DNA of 64,000 bases from Dipetalonema caudispina (lineage: Eukaryota > Nematoda > Chromadorea > Rhabditida > Onchocercidae). Shown here piece after piece: positions 50,244 to 62,096 of the stretch. Both the position numbers and the translations under genes were made by a program. The DNA lies in assembly GCA_013365325.1 (NCBI GenBank), contig JABVXV010000131.1, positions 27,038-91,037 of the forward strand, written 5' to 3'. The notes under the pieces were generated by a model. The model had not been told where the DNA came from. It searched no databases and saw nothing but the letters and a program-made list of their open reading frames with translations. The first letter of the stretch is position 1. Each line of letters opens with the position of its first letter.

Positions 50244-51487
50244 AACCTAAACAGTAAAAATATGTTGAATCGAATTAACTGGTGCAAATATACACACGCA
50301 CATATATATTATATGTAAGATCAATGTTCAACATATGTATAGTATTGCTTAGAGAAACTAGCAATCCTTCCCGCCCTCTCTTACCTACCTCACCCTGAAT
50401 AACTCATCCCCAACATGTGACACACCCTGCTATATCAATTGATGATCACTCTCCCTGTGCCACTTAGATATGCTGGTTTCCGTCCAATCCAATCGTCATG
50501 CAACAATTCGGAAATCCAATAAAATCCACGCTAATTTACAAAATCCAATAGTGATATTCCTGAAGCACATTTCCGGTTTATTCGTAAAATTTTCTATGAA
50601 GAGTTCATGTTCCAGAAATTTAAAACACAATCGAATGATGGCGAATAATATATGCACCGCTGATAAACGACCAAAGCAAAACGAATGAAGCCACAGATTT
50701 AACAAAATTTTTTATCAACATATTAAAGTAATACAAATAGCTCACAAGACAGCTGTTAAAGCTTTAATCCACTAAGATAGAAGCTAAAGAGATAAAGGAA
50801 TAAGAGTAAATATTAGAAGAAACAACTCGATGCAATTCTATTATTGTTTTTCAATTAAGAAACCATGGAATGAAAAGGACACAAACCAATAACTGAAAAG
50901 TCGGATGCATTAAATAGGACTGGTTAAGGACTACTGACACTATGAATGAACAGACTTGATATTGTTACAATCTGAGAACTAAAAAGTTCGACGCACAAGA
51001 TAAAACAGGTTACAAACTAATAACAGCATAAACAGAGAGACTGATCATCAAATAATGTTATTACACTGGGTTCCAGCTGACACCTAAACGAATGTTAGGA
51101 ATTCATTCAATAGATCAAAATGAAGAATGAGTGAATAACGAAGCAGTTTAAATTTGATTTACTAGATGATTAACACCACTAACAATTGTTATATGGATTT
51201 AAATGACAGATTAAAATACAATACAGAGAATTAAAAACTTGTAATAATTTTCCCCGGTATATTTCCCGAAAGACGATCTAGAAAACTGACAGTTCTTGTT
51301 TAAAAATTGAAGTACAATTACGATCTAATAAAAAAAAGTCAAATTACAGGAAATCAGCAAGTTTTTGCACAGGCCACGCCTTGAGACGATATTATTCTGA
51401 ATTCTCATAAGAATTCATAAATGAAAGAAGCTAGCAATGCATGCTTCAAAAATTTAATCATTTATAATAAAAGCATTTTATGCTCAA
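50244..51487. other. Spacer between BAG1 3' end and PUF60 start
   Basis: About 1.2 kb of AT-rich DNA between head-to-tail genes. An AG acceptor adjoins the PUF60 start codon. I see no other exon. Open frames on either strand here lack codon structure or family resemblance. Confidence 0.5.
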
Positions 51488-53656
51488 CTATAAAGCATCT
51501 TCAGGGTGTTCGCATCGATTTAGGTAATCAGTAAGTCGTGCCATCAGTTTATCATTCTTATTCAGTGCATCCTGTAGTCCGTCCACAAGGAATTTCCGCT
51601 TCTCGCGATTCCGCTGAGCCTTTAAATTGCCAGTTCAGAGTATTCGAAAATTACACACGGAGTTTTAGAGAAAAAAATCAATCTAATATATGCAGCATTC
51701 AAGTAAATATGATTCGTTTCTCAATGAAACCCGAAAGAAAGAACAAAACTATCCGTATGTATTCAAGATGAAGCACATGCAACAGATAGAAGAAAGTAAT
51801 CAGTGGAACACTCATGATAACTGGGTTCAGAGCACTCAGATTCTCAATAACAACACTGAGAACAATGTTACTGCTAATGATATTAGTCGTCAATAATTTC
51901 CTCATGTAAAGTACATCCGTTAATTTGTTGCTTTTTAATTATTTCTCAGTCGAATGTTTTGTAATAAAACGCATATTCTAAGTGTTCTATTCTTACAATT
52001 CTTTTTTTTTTGTAGGTGAAAAAAAAATTACTTGTTCTTCTTCGGTATTATCATTATTGATTTGTAAACCGTCAAGTGTTTCCAAGAGCTTCATACAATT
52101 TTCAGCGTATCCTTTCAGGCGTTTATCCATTCCCTTGATATATCCCCGCCTCTCAGGATCTGTAGACTTGATTTTCAAAGACAGTATATATATATATATA
52201 TATGATCTTTTTTCACTAATCAAAGCCAAGACTGCCTACCCCATTCACGTTCATAATAAACTTCGCGAAAAACATTTCTTCTTGTATGAGCTCTTAACAA
52301 AATATAGGTAATAATGAGTCAAATGTTATCCAAGCTAAACTGAGAGTTAACTAGTATTAAAACTAAATCAAAAGTAGAATTCTGCTGTGTGCTGAGCAAA
52401 TTGAGCAACTGTGAAGTGCTATTTGTCGAAAATCACCAAATGAATACACGAACAAGTTGTAAAACCTTTCAAGAAGTTTTTCTCCAACTGAGTTAGGTCA
52501 TTCTCGTTCTTTGCATATGTTTTAGACACATCCACAGTGTGCTTCCGCTCGAAATCCACCAGCAGCTTCAAATATAAGCGAGTTTGGATAGTTCTGAACT
52601 TATATAAAACTTCTATCCTAATGGGTGCAGTAACGTTATTTCCACCACTCAGTGTCTTGTTCGTCACGATAGATTACAAGAAACAGATAAATTGCTCCTG
52701 TACAGAAGCTTAGCGAAATACACTTTAACACCAGGTGCACTATTTCTAGTAACTAGTTGTCGATATTAGTGATTATGTAATAGAATATAAACAATTCTAC
52801 ATATAACAAACCTTCCATCCAACATCTGTTTCCGTTGTCGGTGGTTTCCCAAGAATTAGTAATTTATCATTTTCTTTAAAATTGAAAGATGACAGCGGAG
52901 TAGAATTGTCACCCATTAAAATACGTCCTAAACGTAATAATTCCTGCATTATGCAATTCCTTTTCTGATTTTCTAATATTAACACGGATTTATAACTAAT
53001 TTATCGATTTCTATGACGATATTTTTATCTTTCAATTCTAAAATTTCAATAAGAAAGAATTAATAATAGGAATCATTTCCTGGTCTTTTAATAAGTTCAG
53101 TTTACTTTGCAAAAAATATACCTCTGTGAACGATTTTTAAAGCAGTTGGACAAATATTGCACAATGAACACACTTGTTGTTTGAGCGATCCAAACGTTGA
53201 GATCTTTTCTGCATGTGTTACACTTGCATTAACAGTGCTGTCCTCTTGAGCTGCTGCAATGATTGACGAACTATTTAGGAGTAAGACTTTAGCAGGCTTA
53301 AAAATCTTTCAACCTCACCAAGGACCAGTAAAAAGCAACACTACATGGTGACTTAGTGAACCACCATAACAGTCGTACTATGTATATCCCTAAAATTATC
53401 AAAAAAAAAAAAAAACCACATATGCTATATTTACACTTCTTCAAGCTGTCTAACATTTAAGTAACACAATACTGTCGAAAAAATAAATTTATAACAGCTA
53501 TAGAAAAGTAATCTAAACAGAAGTCATCTAGTAAGGCATACTAAACGCACGGAAGTACTAAATGAAAGTAATTTTTTGTTTATTACTATTAATGTTACTT
53601 TTTCGAAATACTTTTCCTGATATACGTAACTCTGATTACAGGACTCGTTACAATCG

Positions 53657-53698
<42 letters not shown>

Positions 53699-53922
53699 TA
53701 AAGATACGGATAACCATAACGTCGAACAATCTACTTGATAGTAAATCTTAAAAATACTCACTTATAATAACGCGAAAAGTTTGGATATAACTAAGCTGAG
53801 TATATAATTAATAAACAACTTCACTTACAGGTAGTTTGACATTCATCCACGTTGTCTGCAAGCTGTTCAACGTCTATTTCTATAGGATAAATTTTCGCTG
53901 CACACGAAATATTTAATTTCAT
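51488..53922 (-). CDS. BAG1: BAG family molecular chaperone regulator 1, complete
   Basis: Six exons: 53922-53829, 53253-53122, 52927-52812, 52565-52466, 52159-52032 and 51619-51488, giving about 233 residues (C. elegans BAG-1 about 210). The N-terminal half has a ubiquitin-like fold; its end is clear from L-S-S-F-N-F-K-E-N-D-K-L-L-I-L-G-K. The C-terminal half is a BAG domain: L-E-K-N-F-L-K, then RGYIKGMDKRLKGYAENCMK, LLETLDGL, and the last helix with REKRKFLVDGLQDALNKND and LMARLTDYL. BAG1 binds the Hsp70 ATPase domain and speeds ADP release, linking Hsp70 clients to the proteasome through its ubiquitin-like domain. Exon 5 uses the acceptor at CTACAG because only that keeps frame. Confidence 0.9.
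52186..52203. repeat. Short (TA)n run in BAG1 intron 4
   Basis: A short TA dinucleotide run just upstream of BAG1 exon 5, within the intron. Confidence 0.7.
53658..53695. repeat. (TA)n microsatellite in BAG1 intron 1
   Basis: A pure TA dinucleotide run of about 19 units inside the first intron of BAG1. Confidence 0.9.
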
Positions 53923-55693
53923 CGTGTATTCATTCAATCAATAAATCTTAAAAAAGAAATTAGCATAGAGAGAAGCAAAACGAAGACAAACAAAATATCG
54001 AAGAGTGCTCGCATTTATCAGTGTAACATATTTGTATATAAATTAAACATAACGTTACACGCTTATTGTATATTACGTAGCACACTAATTTCTCATCATT
54101 ATTTGTATCTTCAAATGACAAAAAAAAAAAAAAGATGAAGTGAAATATTTTATTTGCACTTCAATAAATTCATCTATTTAACTTCTTAACTAATTTGGAT
54201 TATTTAGAGCATCTTAAGTAAGATATTAGGCATTACATCTCCTTATAAATGTTTCAATAAACTATCAAATAAGATATCTAGCCAAGTATTTCACTTCAAT
54301 ATGATACCTGAGTGAACTATTCCCTTTGAATAATGATAATTTAATCATATAATTACCTTAAACAATAAACAATTACCTTACAAGTAATTTAATCACAATC
54401 ATATATACCTTAATTCTTACGAATAACCTATCTTATGATAGGTAAAATATTTGAGATAAGAATTGCATAGATAGCATTAAAATAGAAGAGCAAAGATTAC
54501 TAGGATTAGAAAGAGTATGGATTAGAGAATGAGAGTAATAAAAGAATGAAATACTTGAGAGAATCATAAGAGAAACTAGAAGGATATATTTCTTCTACGT
54601 GTGCATACGTCCGTACGTGTGTATTTATATGCGTATGTGCCCCGTATGTATGTATTTGTTTCAATTCTTTTTAATTTAATAAATTTCTAAAATGAAAAGA
54701 GATGGGAAAAAAAAGAGATTTGTAGTGAAAATAGAGAATGAAGGATGTTAGTGATTGATGCAAATTGATCTGAGGAATAACAATTATTTCAAAGTCTGTA
54801 GCAAAGATCAAATAGTTACATGAATCGTCCATTGTTCTCAGTTTGCCTCTAATACCGAAAAAAAAAAAAAAAAAAAAACAATGATTCATAAATCCATAAT
54901 TAATTATATTTAATAACGTAGTTATATGAGAAACAAATGCATTCACATGATGAATCGTTTAAACAATGAACACATATATGATAATTATAAAGAAAACTTA
55001 AATGAAGTTTGCAAGTTTCTGAAGTATATTTTCGATTTCATATATGAAATAATTCGTCATCAAATGGGATATAAAATGGTTCTCATTCGTAAACTCGTTC
55101 AGCATTGATATAGTCGTATTAACTTCGACACTTTCAGAGTCTTTTGGGAATTCATTACAGAATATATTTCGCGAGCACATTCAAAATTTGTAGTTTATAA
55201 TTACAAATAACTACCCTTTTCTATTAAACATATCGTTTTCTGAATACTTTTTATCCATTTAATATGCTTCTAATTATTCTAGTTCCTGACTTTTTCCAAA
55301 ATGCTTTCCCTCCCATATATCGGAATTCCTCTGCTATACCGACTACTTCCGTGAAACCTTTCTTTCTCTTTGGATTGCTTTACCAGTTACTCCCTTAATT
55401 TCATACTTTGTACACACATAAAAAATAATCTAATCCACCTCATTTGCACATTAGAATTATTCAGTTTATTCCATTTTTTGCATGATATGTTTTACAAAAT
55501 GTGTTTCATGCGAATCCTGCTAAACAATGTAATTGTTTCATAAAATGTTGCACTGCCTAGAGGGACTGAACTAACAGTAAGACATGAATTTAACATAAGA
55601 AATTTAAGATTGAATACGTAAAAACCCGCTTCCTACTATACAAAAACTTCTTTTAAATTGCACGAACAGAATAATTCAGGATATAAATAAATA
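53923..55693. other. Spacer between INTS12 3' end and BAG1 start
   Basis: About 1.8 kb AT-rich spacer between head-to-tail minus-strand genes. It has poly-A runs (a long one near 54858-54878) and a short TG/CG-rich stretch near 54597-54660. No exon was recognised. Confidence 0.5.
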
Positions 55694-58197
55694 TTATTTC
55701 CGATCCTTGGCACTAAAGGAAGGAAGTACTTTATTCATCGAGACGTTACCAACTTGCAGATTCAAATTGCCGCTGGCTCCTGATGATGCGGATTTCTTTG
55801 CTGAAATAATTATAAAGTATTTTGGGAAAAACATTTTTGGTATGGAAGTATTAATGAATGAAAAATAGATTTTACCACGAATTTTGATTTTTTAGAACTT
55901 GACTGTAATTAAATCCGATTCTAAACCCAAACAAACACTGCAACATTAATAAAACAATAAATAGTATTAATGCAGGAAGTAAGCTGTGATTTTAGATATG
56001 CAAAATTAAAGAAAAAGAGAATATCTTTGCAATCGAAACATAATATTATAAGATCACCGAAAGAATAGTAACCTTTCTTAGCAGCGAAATTCGAGAATGT
56101 CACTAAGATATCATTTTCTGGTTTTAAAGGCTGAACTCTTTCCTCTGAAGATTTTCGCAAGTTTGCTTTGTCATCCTGCAATTAACTGATTAGTCAGGAA
56201 ATAACTTGGTATGGTGATTTCACGGTTTCGCTCTGTCATTTTTGTTCTTCTGTTGCTTGTTTTACTTATCATAACCAGCACAAAAATCTCTCTGGTACTC
56301 CAGGAAGTACTTCACGAACTGAAGTCTAACATTCTAAAAATGGCTTTTAATGGCAGTTTCTTCCAAGAAATGAAATGAAAAAATCACCTTCCTGAAATTA
56401 GAAGTTGGTTTCGAACAGCTTGAGCCCATCTTCTCGTCCTGCAAGCAATCAGAAATAAGAAAAATGTAAGTAGAATCCTGTCTTTCAATATACAACTGCT
56501 CATAAATATAGCATTATTCCCATTGTAAACATGGATAAAGGATTGAGGCAGTGCAAGAGAGCTGGTAACATAAGCATTTTTGGATCACGAAAAAACGTAG
56601 AATATGCTTGCAGTTAAAAGAAATGAAGTGACGAAATAAATCGATGTTCCAACATATCCAAACTTAGGTCGTATCACAGTACGGTAATTTAAATGATAAA
56701 TTCATACTTCGCGATCTTTGCAATCACTACAAACGAATAGGAAACGCGGATCTTTGGCTTGTGAAGCTGTAATTTCAGGACGAGCACATTTTTGATGGAC
56801 GGTTTTACCACATTCTTCACAGTCCAAGATCATATTATTTGGCAAACTCGTTGCACCACTACATGCATAACAAATCTGTAAAAATAAATAGATTATAGAA
56901 AGGTAAATTGCGCAAGCTTCTGTAGCAATTATTATGAGCAAGAAAAATAACTCAATGACAAGTAATGAATGATAAGGGAAACTGATGCATACTATGTGCT
57001 GTTTAAAGTTATTACCGCACATTACATTATCCATTATGGAATAGTAATCGAAACCAGTGACGGTGGATCCTCCGTTGATAATTTCCTCAATAAACTTACT
57101 TTATAATTTTTGCTTTGGGACCCGGAAAATTTCCGAGAAGTATTGTCGTCAGAATCATCGCTTAATTCAAACTGAGATAATAACAAAGACGTTGGAATTG
57201 GTGAACTATTTACCACTGACTGAAAGCATTAACAATTTTGAATTCTATGGAAAATTTTAAATCTAGAAAAGCAAGATAAGAACTTCAACAAAAATCATGG
57301 TAATTAAGAATGATAACAAAAAATCCACCAACATTTTTGGCGCTCGATTTTAGTTTTGGTTTTTCCTTAACTTCTAACTTCGATCGCGGAGTATTTATAG
57401 AACGCATATCGCCTGCAAAAATTTTCCATTAATGCACAACGAATTCGAAAAATATCGAAGTGCTTCTCGACGTCTGTTTTATGCAACACTGTTAACACTG
57501 CTGAATGGTACAATCAGGCTATATTAAACAAACTACCGATTACATGGTATAATTTAAAATCTAAAAAGAAACGTAACTGGATGTAATTGAAAATCGAAAA
57601 TGAGAACGAGCTGACGTTGCAAATGAGGAGTGGAAATAAAAATTTAAACAACTGTTTGAAACTGTGATTCCGAATTACCTTTATTAACATCCTGATGAGT
57701 TCTCTTGGACAACGGTGCTTTAACTTCCTTACCATCGACTTCATCATCTGATATCCACATAACATTCAAGTCATGTTCTTTGTAATAAGCTGCTAACTGT
57801 AGTTAAAAAAGCAAAATCTACTAAAGGATTGAAGTACGTATGAACATTTTCTCCTTACTAATGTCCTGTCAAAGTAATGCTCAAAGGTTAAATCAGTCAA
57901 TCAAAATCCTAACTAAAATATGTGAAAATAAAAATTAAATCTCACTTTTCTTAAATCAGAACCAATTCCCGATTTGCGAATTCTCCCAAGGTTTAAATTT
58001 TTTTTAAATTTTTTCCCAAGCTCAGTATTTGTAAAGAATATCTGAGAAGAATATCTTTGGGAATTTATTACCTCATCATGCATTTGACGTAACCGATCAC
58101 AGGAATCCTGTTCAGTACTTTGAAATAGTTCACATAATTTTGCGAAAAATTCTTTGCCAAAACGAGATTTTGCATCTGATGGCAATTTCCTCTTCAT
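55694..58197 (-). CDS. INTS12: Integrator complex subunit 12 (PHD finger), complete
   Basis: Nine exons: 58197-58072, 58041-57946, 57796-57679, 57412-57333, 57219-57100, 56875-56708, 56438-56388, 56175-56073 and 55800-55694, giving about 322 residues (human INTS12 462). The N-terminal helix (FFAKLCELFQSTEQD, then RLRQMHDE) resembles the family's conserved start. A PHD finger occupies one exon: C-Y-A-C, then CEECGKTVHQKC, then KDPRFLFVCSDCK, a C4HC3 zinc set with the INTS12-type Pro-Arg-x-x-x-x-Cys ending. The rest is Ser/Lys-rich. Integrator cleaves snRNA 3' ends and promoter-paused transcripts. An AG acceptor at 58204-58203, five bases before the ATG, suggests spliced-leader addition and supports this start. 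Confidence 0.88.
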
Positions 58198-59593
58198 CGA
58201 TACTGTAACAAATAACTTTCTGTTCCTGCTTTTTATTTCCTAAAGAAAAAAAAGAAAAAACTAGGTGGAATTTTTGATGTCAAATAATTAAAAATATTGA
58301 AACCAACATTTGTTTCGTTCCCTTTCACGCTTTCGTCGTTCCATTACGAGTGTTGTTGAAGTGGATTGCTTGGACGATTTTGTTATCGAAATCATTTATA
58401 TTTTGATCTACTGATATTGATACCTTTTTGTCACTTCTATAAATTCTATTCCGAATAGTATGAGTTAAAATTCCTGGTAAAGTTGGCAATGAAGCTATTT
58501 CTGCTATACTATCGAAATGATCTTTACAATGGATCAATTGTTAATTTTTGGAAAAAAACGAAAGTAATTAAAAAGATAACATAAAAGCATTCCCTATGAT
58601 TGCTTCAAAGCAAGAAATTATTCATTTCCTTTGCATAAATCTATTCTGATTAATTGATTATACTAACAGTTCCTTATCACTCCCTCATTTCTCAATACTA
58701 TCAGCAAATCTTTCGAAATCAACAACGATATCAACTAAATGCTCTCCCTCCCTCTCCACAAATAACACTCTTTTTTTTCCCACACTCAATCACTACAACA
58801 ATCTTAATCTCAATTTTCAATATGCTATTTCTTCATACCTCACAACTGACTTCCATCTGTTCTGCTTATTTCTCCATTTTTCTTATTCTCAAGCTTCATA
58901 CTATTTCGAATGTTATCAATCTCCAATCTTCTTCTAAAAACCATTCCCTCTTGATAATTCATTCACTCATTCATTCACTCTGATCCACTTGTCTCAATAT
59001 ATTCTATGCAACAATTAATGCAATATGGAATCCCAAGCAGGTAATTGATAATCGTTTACTTTTCATATTTAAATATTAATATGAAATAGTAAACATAGAA
59101 GTACATGTGATGAAAATTTCATCGCAAGAATAGGAAGTTAATAATACAACATATTATTGCTTGTATCCGAAATTATATCAACCGGTTGTCTGAAGAAATG
59201 ATATCGTCATTCATCATCATACAATTAATGTTTCTAATTTTATGGTATCTTTTCAAAATATTAAAATTTCCGGCTGAATTATTATCATTTTTTAATTTTC
59301 GAAGTTGAGAAATGTCAAAAAATATTTGAAATTTAACAATTAAAAGTTTTTTTCTTCTAATTTTTAACACAGATCATAAATTTCTCGAAGGAGAAAAAAA
59401 AAAAAGAATGTCTTAAAATATAACATTTTCTAATATGATACAAGTAATGTCAATCCGATTCACTTAAATATCATTTTCCTACGAGAAGTTTGCTAATATA
59501 TTTTCCATGTTGAAATCTAACAAAATTTTAATTTATTTTAATAAATAGCTTTAAAAAGATTTCAAATTGTCCTATAAATTGTTTATTATATAG
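58198..59593. other. Divergent region, INTS12 / EGF-membrane gene
   Basis: AT-rich spacer between divergent genes. It should hold the missing first exon of the plus-strand membrane protein gene, which must end in phase 2, but I could not identify it. The open frame at 58325-58537 on the minus strand has no recognisable features. Confidence 0.45.
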
Positions 59594-61514
59594 TTCGTTG
59601 GTTATTCATGCATCTGAAATATCACAATGTCAATTATTAGTATGGGATAAAGGTATACCAAATACCGTTCGATGCGCAATTTCTGATCCGTCGAATTGGC
59701 TTATTGATACAATGATGATAAATACGACTGATTCAACGTATAGGAAAATGTTTGTTGATAAATTTGAAAATTTTTAAGGAATATTGAATTATATTTAAGA
59801 TTTTTTCATATCCTTTCTTTTTTTGCATTCTTCCTTTTTGTATTTAAGAAATCAACATTTTTTTAATATTGTGATACTATTTGAATGATGATAATTGTAT
59901 ACACTTTCATTAATTTTATGCATAATATAACAAATATTGAAGTAATTTAGCAATGAACATTCATTGATTCCAGGACTTATAAACTGATTAAATTATAAAT
60001 GGCTTTGATCATTTTTGGTTTTTTTAATTAATTTTGGGTCAAGTCAAAGCTCCTATAGATACATCTTTATTAGGATATCTTACCTAAAATTATGATTCCC
60101 CTAAAATAATATATGTCCGGATCAGATTTCGTTGAACTTCTACAACGATCACAATTCATCATATCGTATTCTGTTCATTTACAGAGAGAAAATATTTCTT
60201 ACTAATGAATGCAAACAATCATTTGGAATTTAAGAATGAAGTAGATGAAAGAATACAGTGAGAGAAATTTTTTAAAAATGATAATAAATTTTCAGTTATG
60301 GATATATACCAAATGGTAGGCGACTTTATGTATATCATCCGAAACATAATCAAATTATTAAATGCTCGAAGGATTCAATTTCATTTTGCTATCGTATAAG
60401 TAAGATTATCGTTTTCTTTTTTTTTTTTTTTTTTTTCATGATAAATGATTTGATGTTAGAAATAATCGTAATGCTTTTAGGATTAGCATGATTAATAAAT
60501 CAATCAATGTATGAACTCTCCTTTTATATTATTTGATTTATTATTTTGTTAGCTTATTGATAGAATATGATAAGCTATATAAGTAATGATTATTTTGCAG
60601 TTTTAAAACGATGTCTTCCTACAACATGCCAAAATAATGGCCGATGTGAAATGGTTGATACGAAAACACCAATTGAACGAGTAACTTGTATATGTAAACA
60701 TCTTTCGAAGGGATACAAATGCAATGAAAGTAAGTTGGAATCAAAATTAACGGTATGAAAATAATAAAGTTAAATTTTTGAAAAATAATATGATTAGATT
60801 TTGGTATGGAAAATTTCATCACTTTTATTTTGATTATAAGAATTTGCAAAATTATTTATCATAGTAGTAAAGTTGACTATTGCATAAGAATGATATGTAT
60901 CAATTAGTAGTGATAATTAAATTAACCAATACATATTAGAAGTATTTTTATTTTTGAGGTTTAAAAAAGAGAAAATCTAGCCGAATAGAATTATATTAAG
61001 TTTTTTGGTCTGATAATTTTATTAATTTCATTCCTAAATTCTTTTATTTCCTAAGTTTTGCAAATTTTTGATATGTATTTCATATTTTTTTTTTTTTTTT
61101 TTTTTTTTTAAGGATATGAAAGCATGGCATGGGTAACAGTATTACTTTGGTTAGCTGTTGTATTTGAAATAACAATGATAATTGGAGCAATTTATCGTAA
61201 CGAGTAAATATTATCATTTTTAATCCTTCTAAAATTTGTTATATAATTAAAAAAGAAAAAAAAATATTAAATGCAATAATTTACCAACTATAAAATTATT
61301 TCATATATTATAAATATTACTTCAATTTTTCATACTAGTAAATACTAAATTTGATACAGCTTTACCAATTTTAATGTATTTTAATTATTATAGTAAAAAA
61401 TTTTGTAATACAATAACAATTATTATTTCATTTAGGAATCAAAAAATTTACAAAGGTGTAATCCATCGTCGTTTTGTGGATATAATTGGTGAACCTGATG
61501 AATTATTCCAATGA
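59594..61514 (+). CDS. Orphan single-pass membrane protein with EGF-like domain (5' exon not found)
   Basis: Five exons join in phase: 59594-59737, 60296-60399, 60601-60729, 61113-61203 and 61436-61514 (TGA), giving about 182 residues. Order: an extracellular part with paired cysteines (Q-C-Q-L-L-V-W-D, V-R-C-A-I, I-K-C, S-F-C-Y-R); an EGF-like module C-L-P-T-T-C-Q-N-N-G-R-C then TCICKHLSKGYKC with six cysteines; one membrane segment, MAWVTVLLWLAVVFEITMII; and a short basic then acidic cytoplasmic tail ending P-D-E-L-F-Q. I do not recognise the family. The start and presumably a signal peptide are in an upstream exon I could not find. It may be a nematode-specific surface protein. Topology is inferred as type I. 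Confidence 0.72.
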
Positions 61515-62096
61515 AAGGAAGAGTATTATTGTTACTTGTATTAAATGCATTCATTGTTGTATTTGTAAGCAATCATCTATAATTCTTATTTCTATTTTTT
61601 TTTTTTTTTATCAAATTTCCCTCATTAAATTTAAATTTGAATTGTTACATAGGAAAGATGAAATTTTTATACGTTTCTTTATCGGATAAAAAATAATTGA
61701 TAAAACATGCTATCATTTACAATGTTAATCATCAAATTGTTTTATTTTAAATTATTCCTTTTGAAAATTTCAACCATCTAATTGTTAGCTAAAAAAAGCT
61801 ATAGTGAAATATGCATTATTTGATTCATTTCAGAAATAAATTCATTCATTACTATCAAATTTTCTAAAAAATTTTATTTAAAATACTAATTTTAAAATAT
61901 TACTTGATTATTCACATCAATGGTACAACGTATAAATTCATTAATGGTTTAGCTAATTACAATTAATGTTTGTCATTGATTTTCTTTAGATATATTGGAA
62001 TAATTTTATTAATGCTACTATGATAAAATATGATGTTTAATTGTTATAATTTCAACTAATTTGAAACTAATTTATTTGTAACATTAATTGAGATAG
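61515..62096. other. Convergent 3' region, membrane protein / IDO
   Basis: 3' flanks of two convergent genes, AT-rich. A signal-peptide-like run starts at an ATG overlapping the upstream stop (61511) but is not supported as a gene. Confidence 0.5.

Noticed and set aside
51993..52229. Alternative BAG1 exon 5 starting further upstream (through L-K-I-K-S-T)
   Set aside because: That acceptor puts the exon out of phase with exon 4; the CTACAG acceptor at 52160 restores the frame and the BAG helix.
59026..59041. Possible first coding exon (M-E-S-Q-A) with a GT donor for the EGF membrane gene
   Set aside because: It ends in phase 1 while the next exon needs phase 2, and it would not give a signal peptide.
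61511..61585. ATG overlapping the membrane-protein stop, followed by a signal-peptide-like run
   Set aside because: It ends after 22 codons and I found no downstream exon joining in phase.
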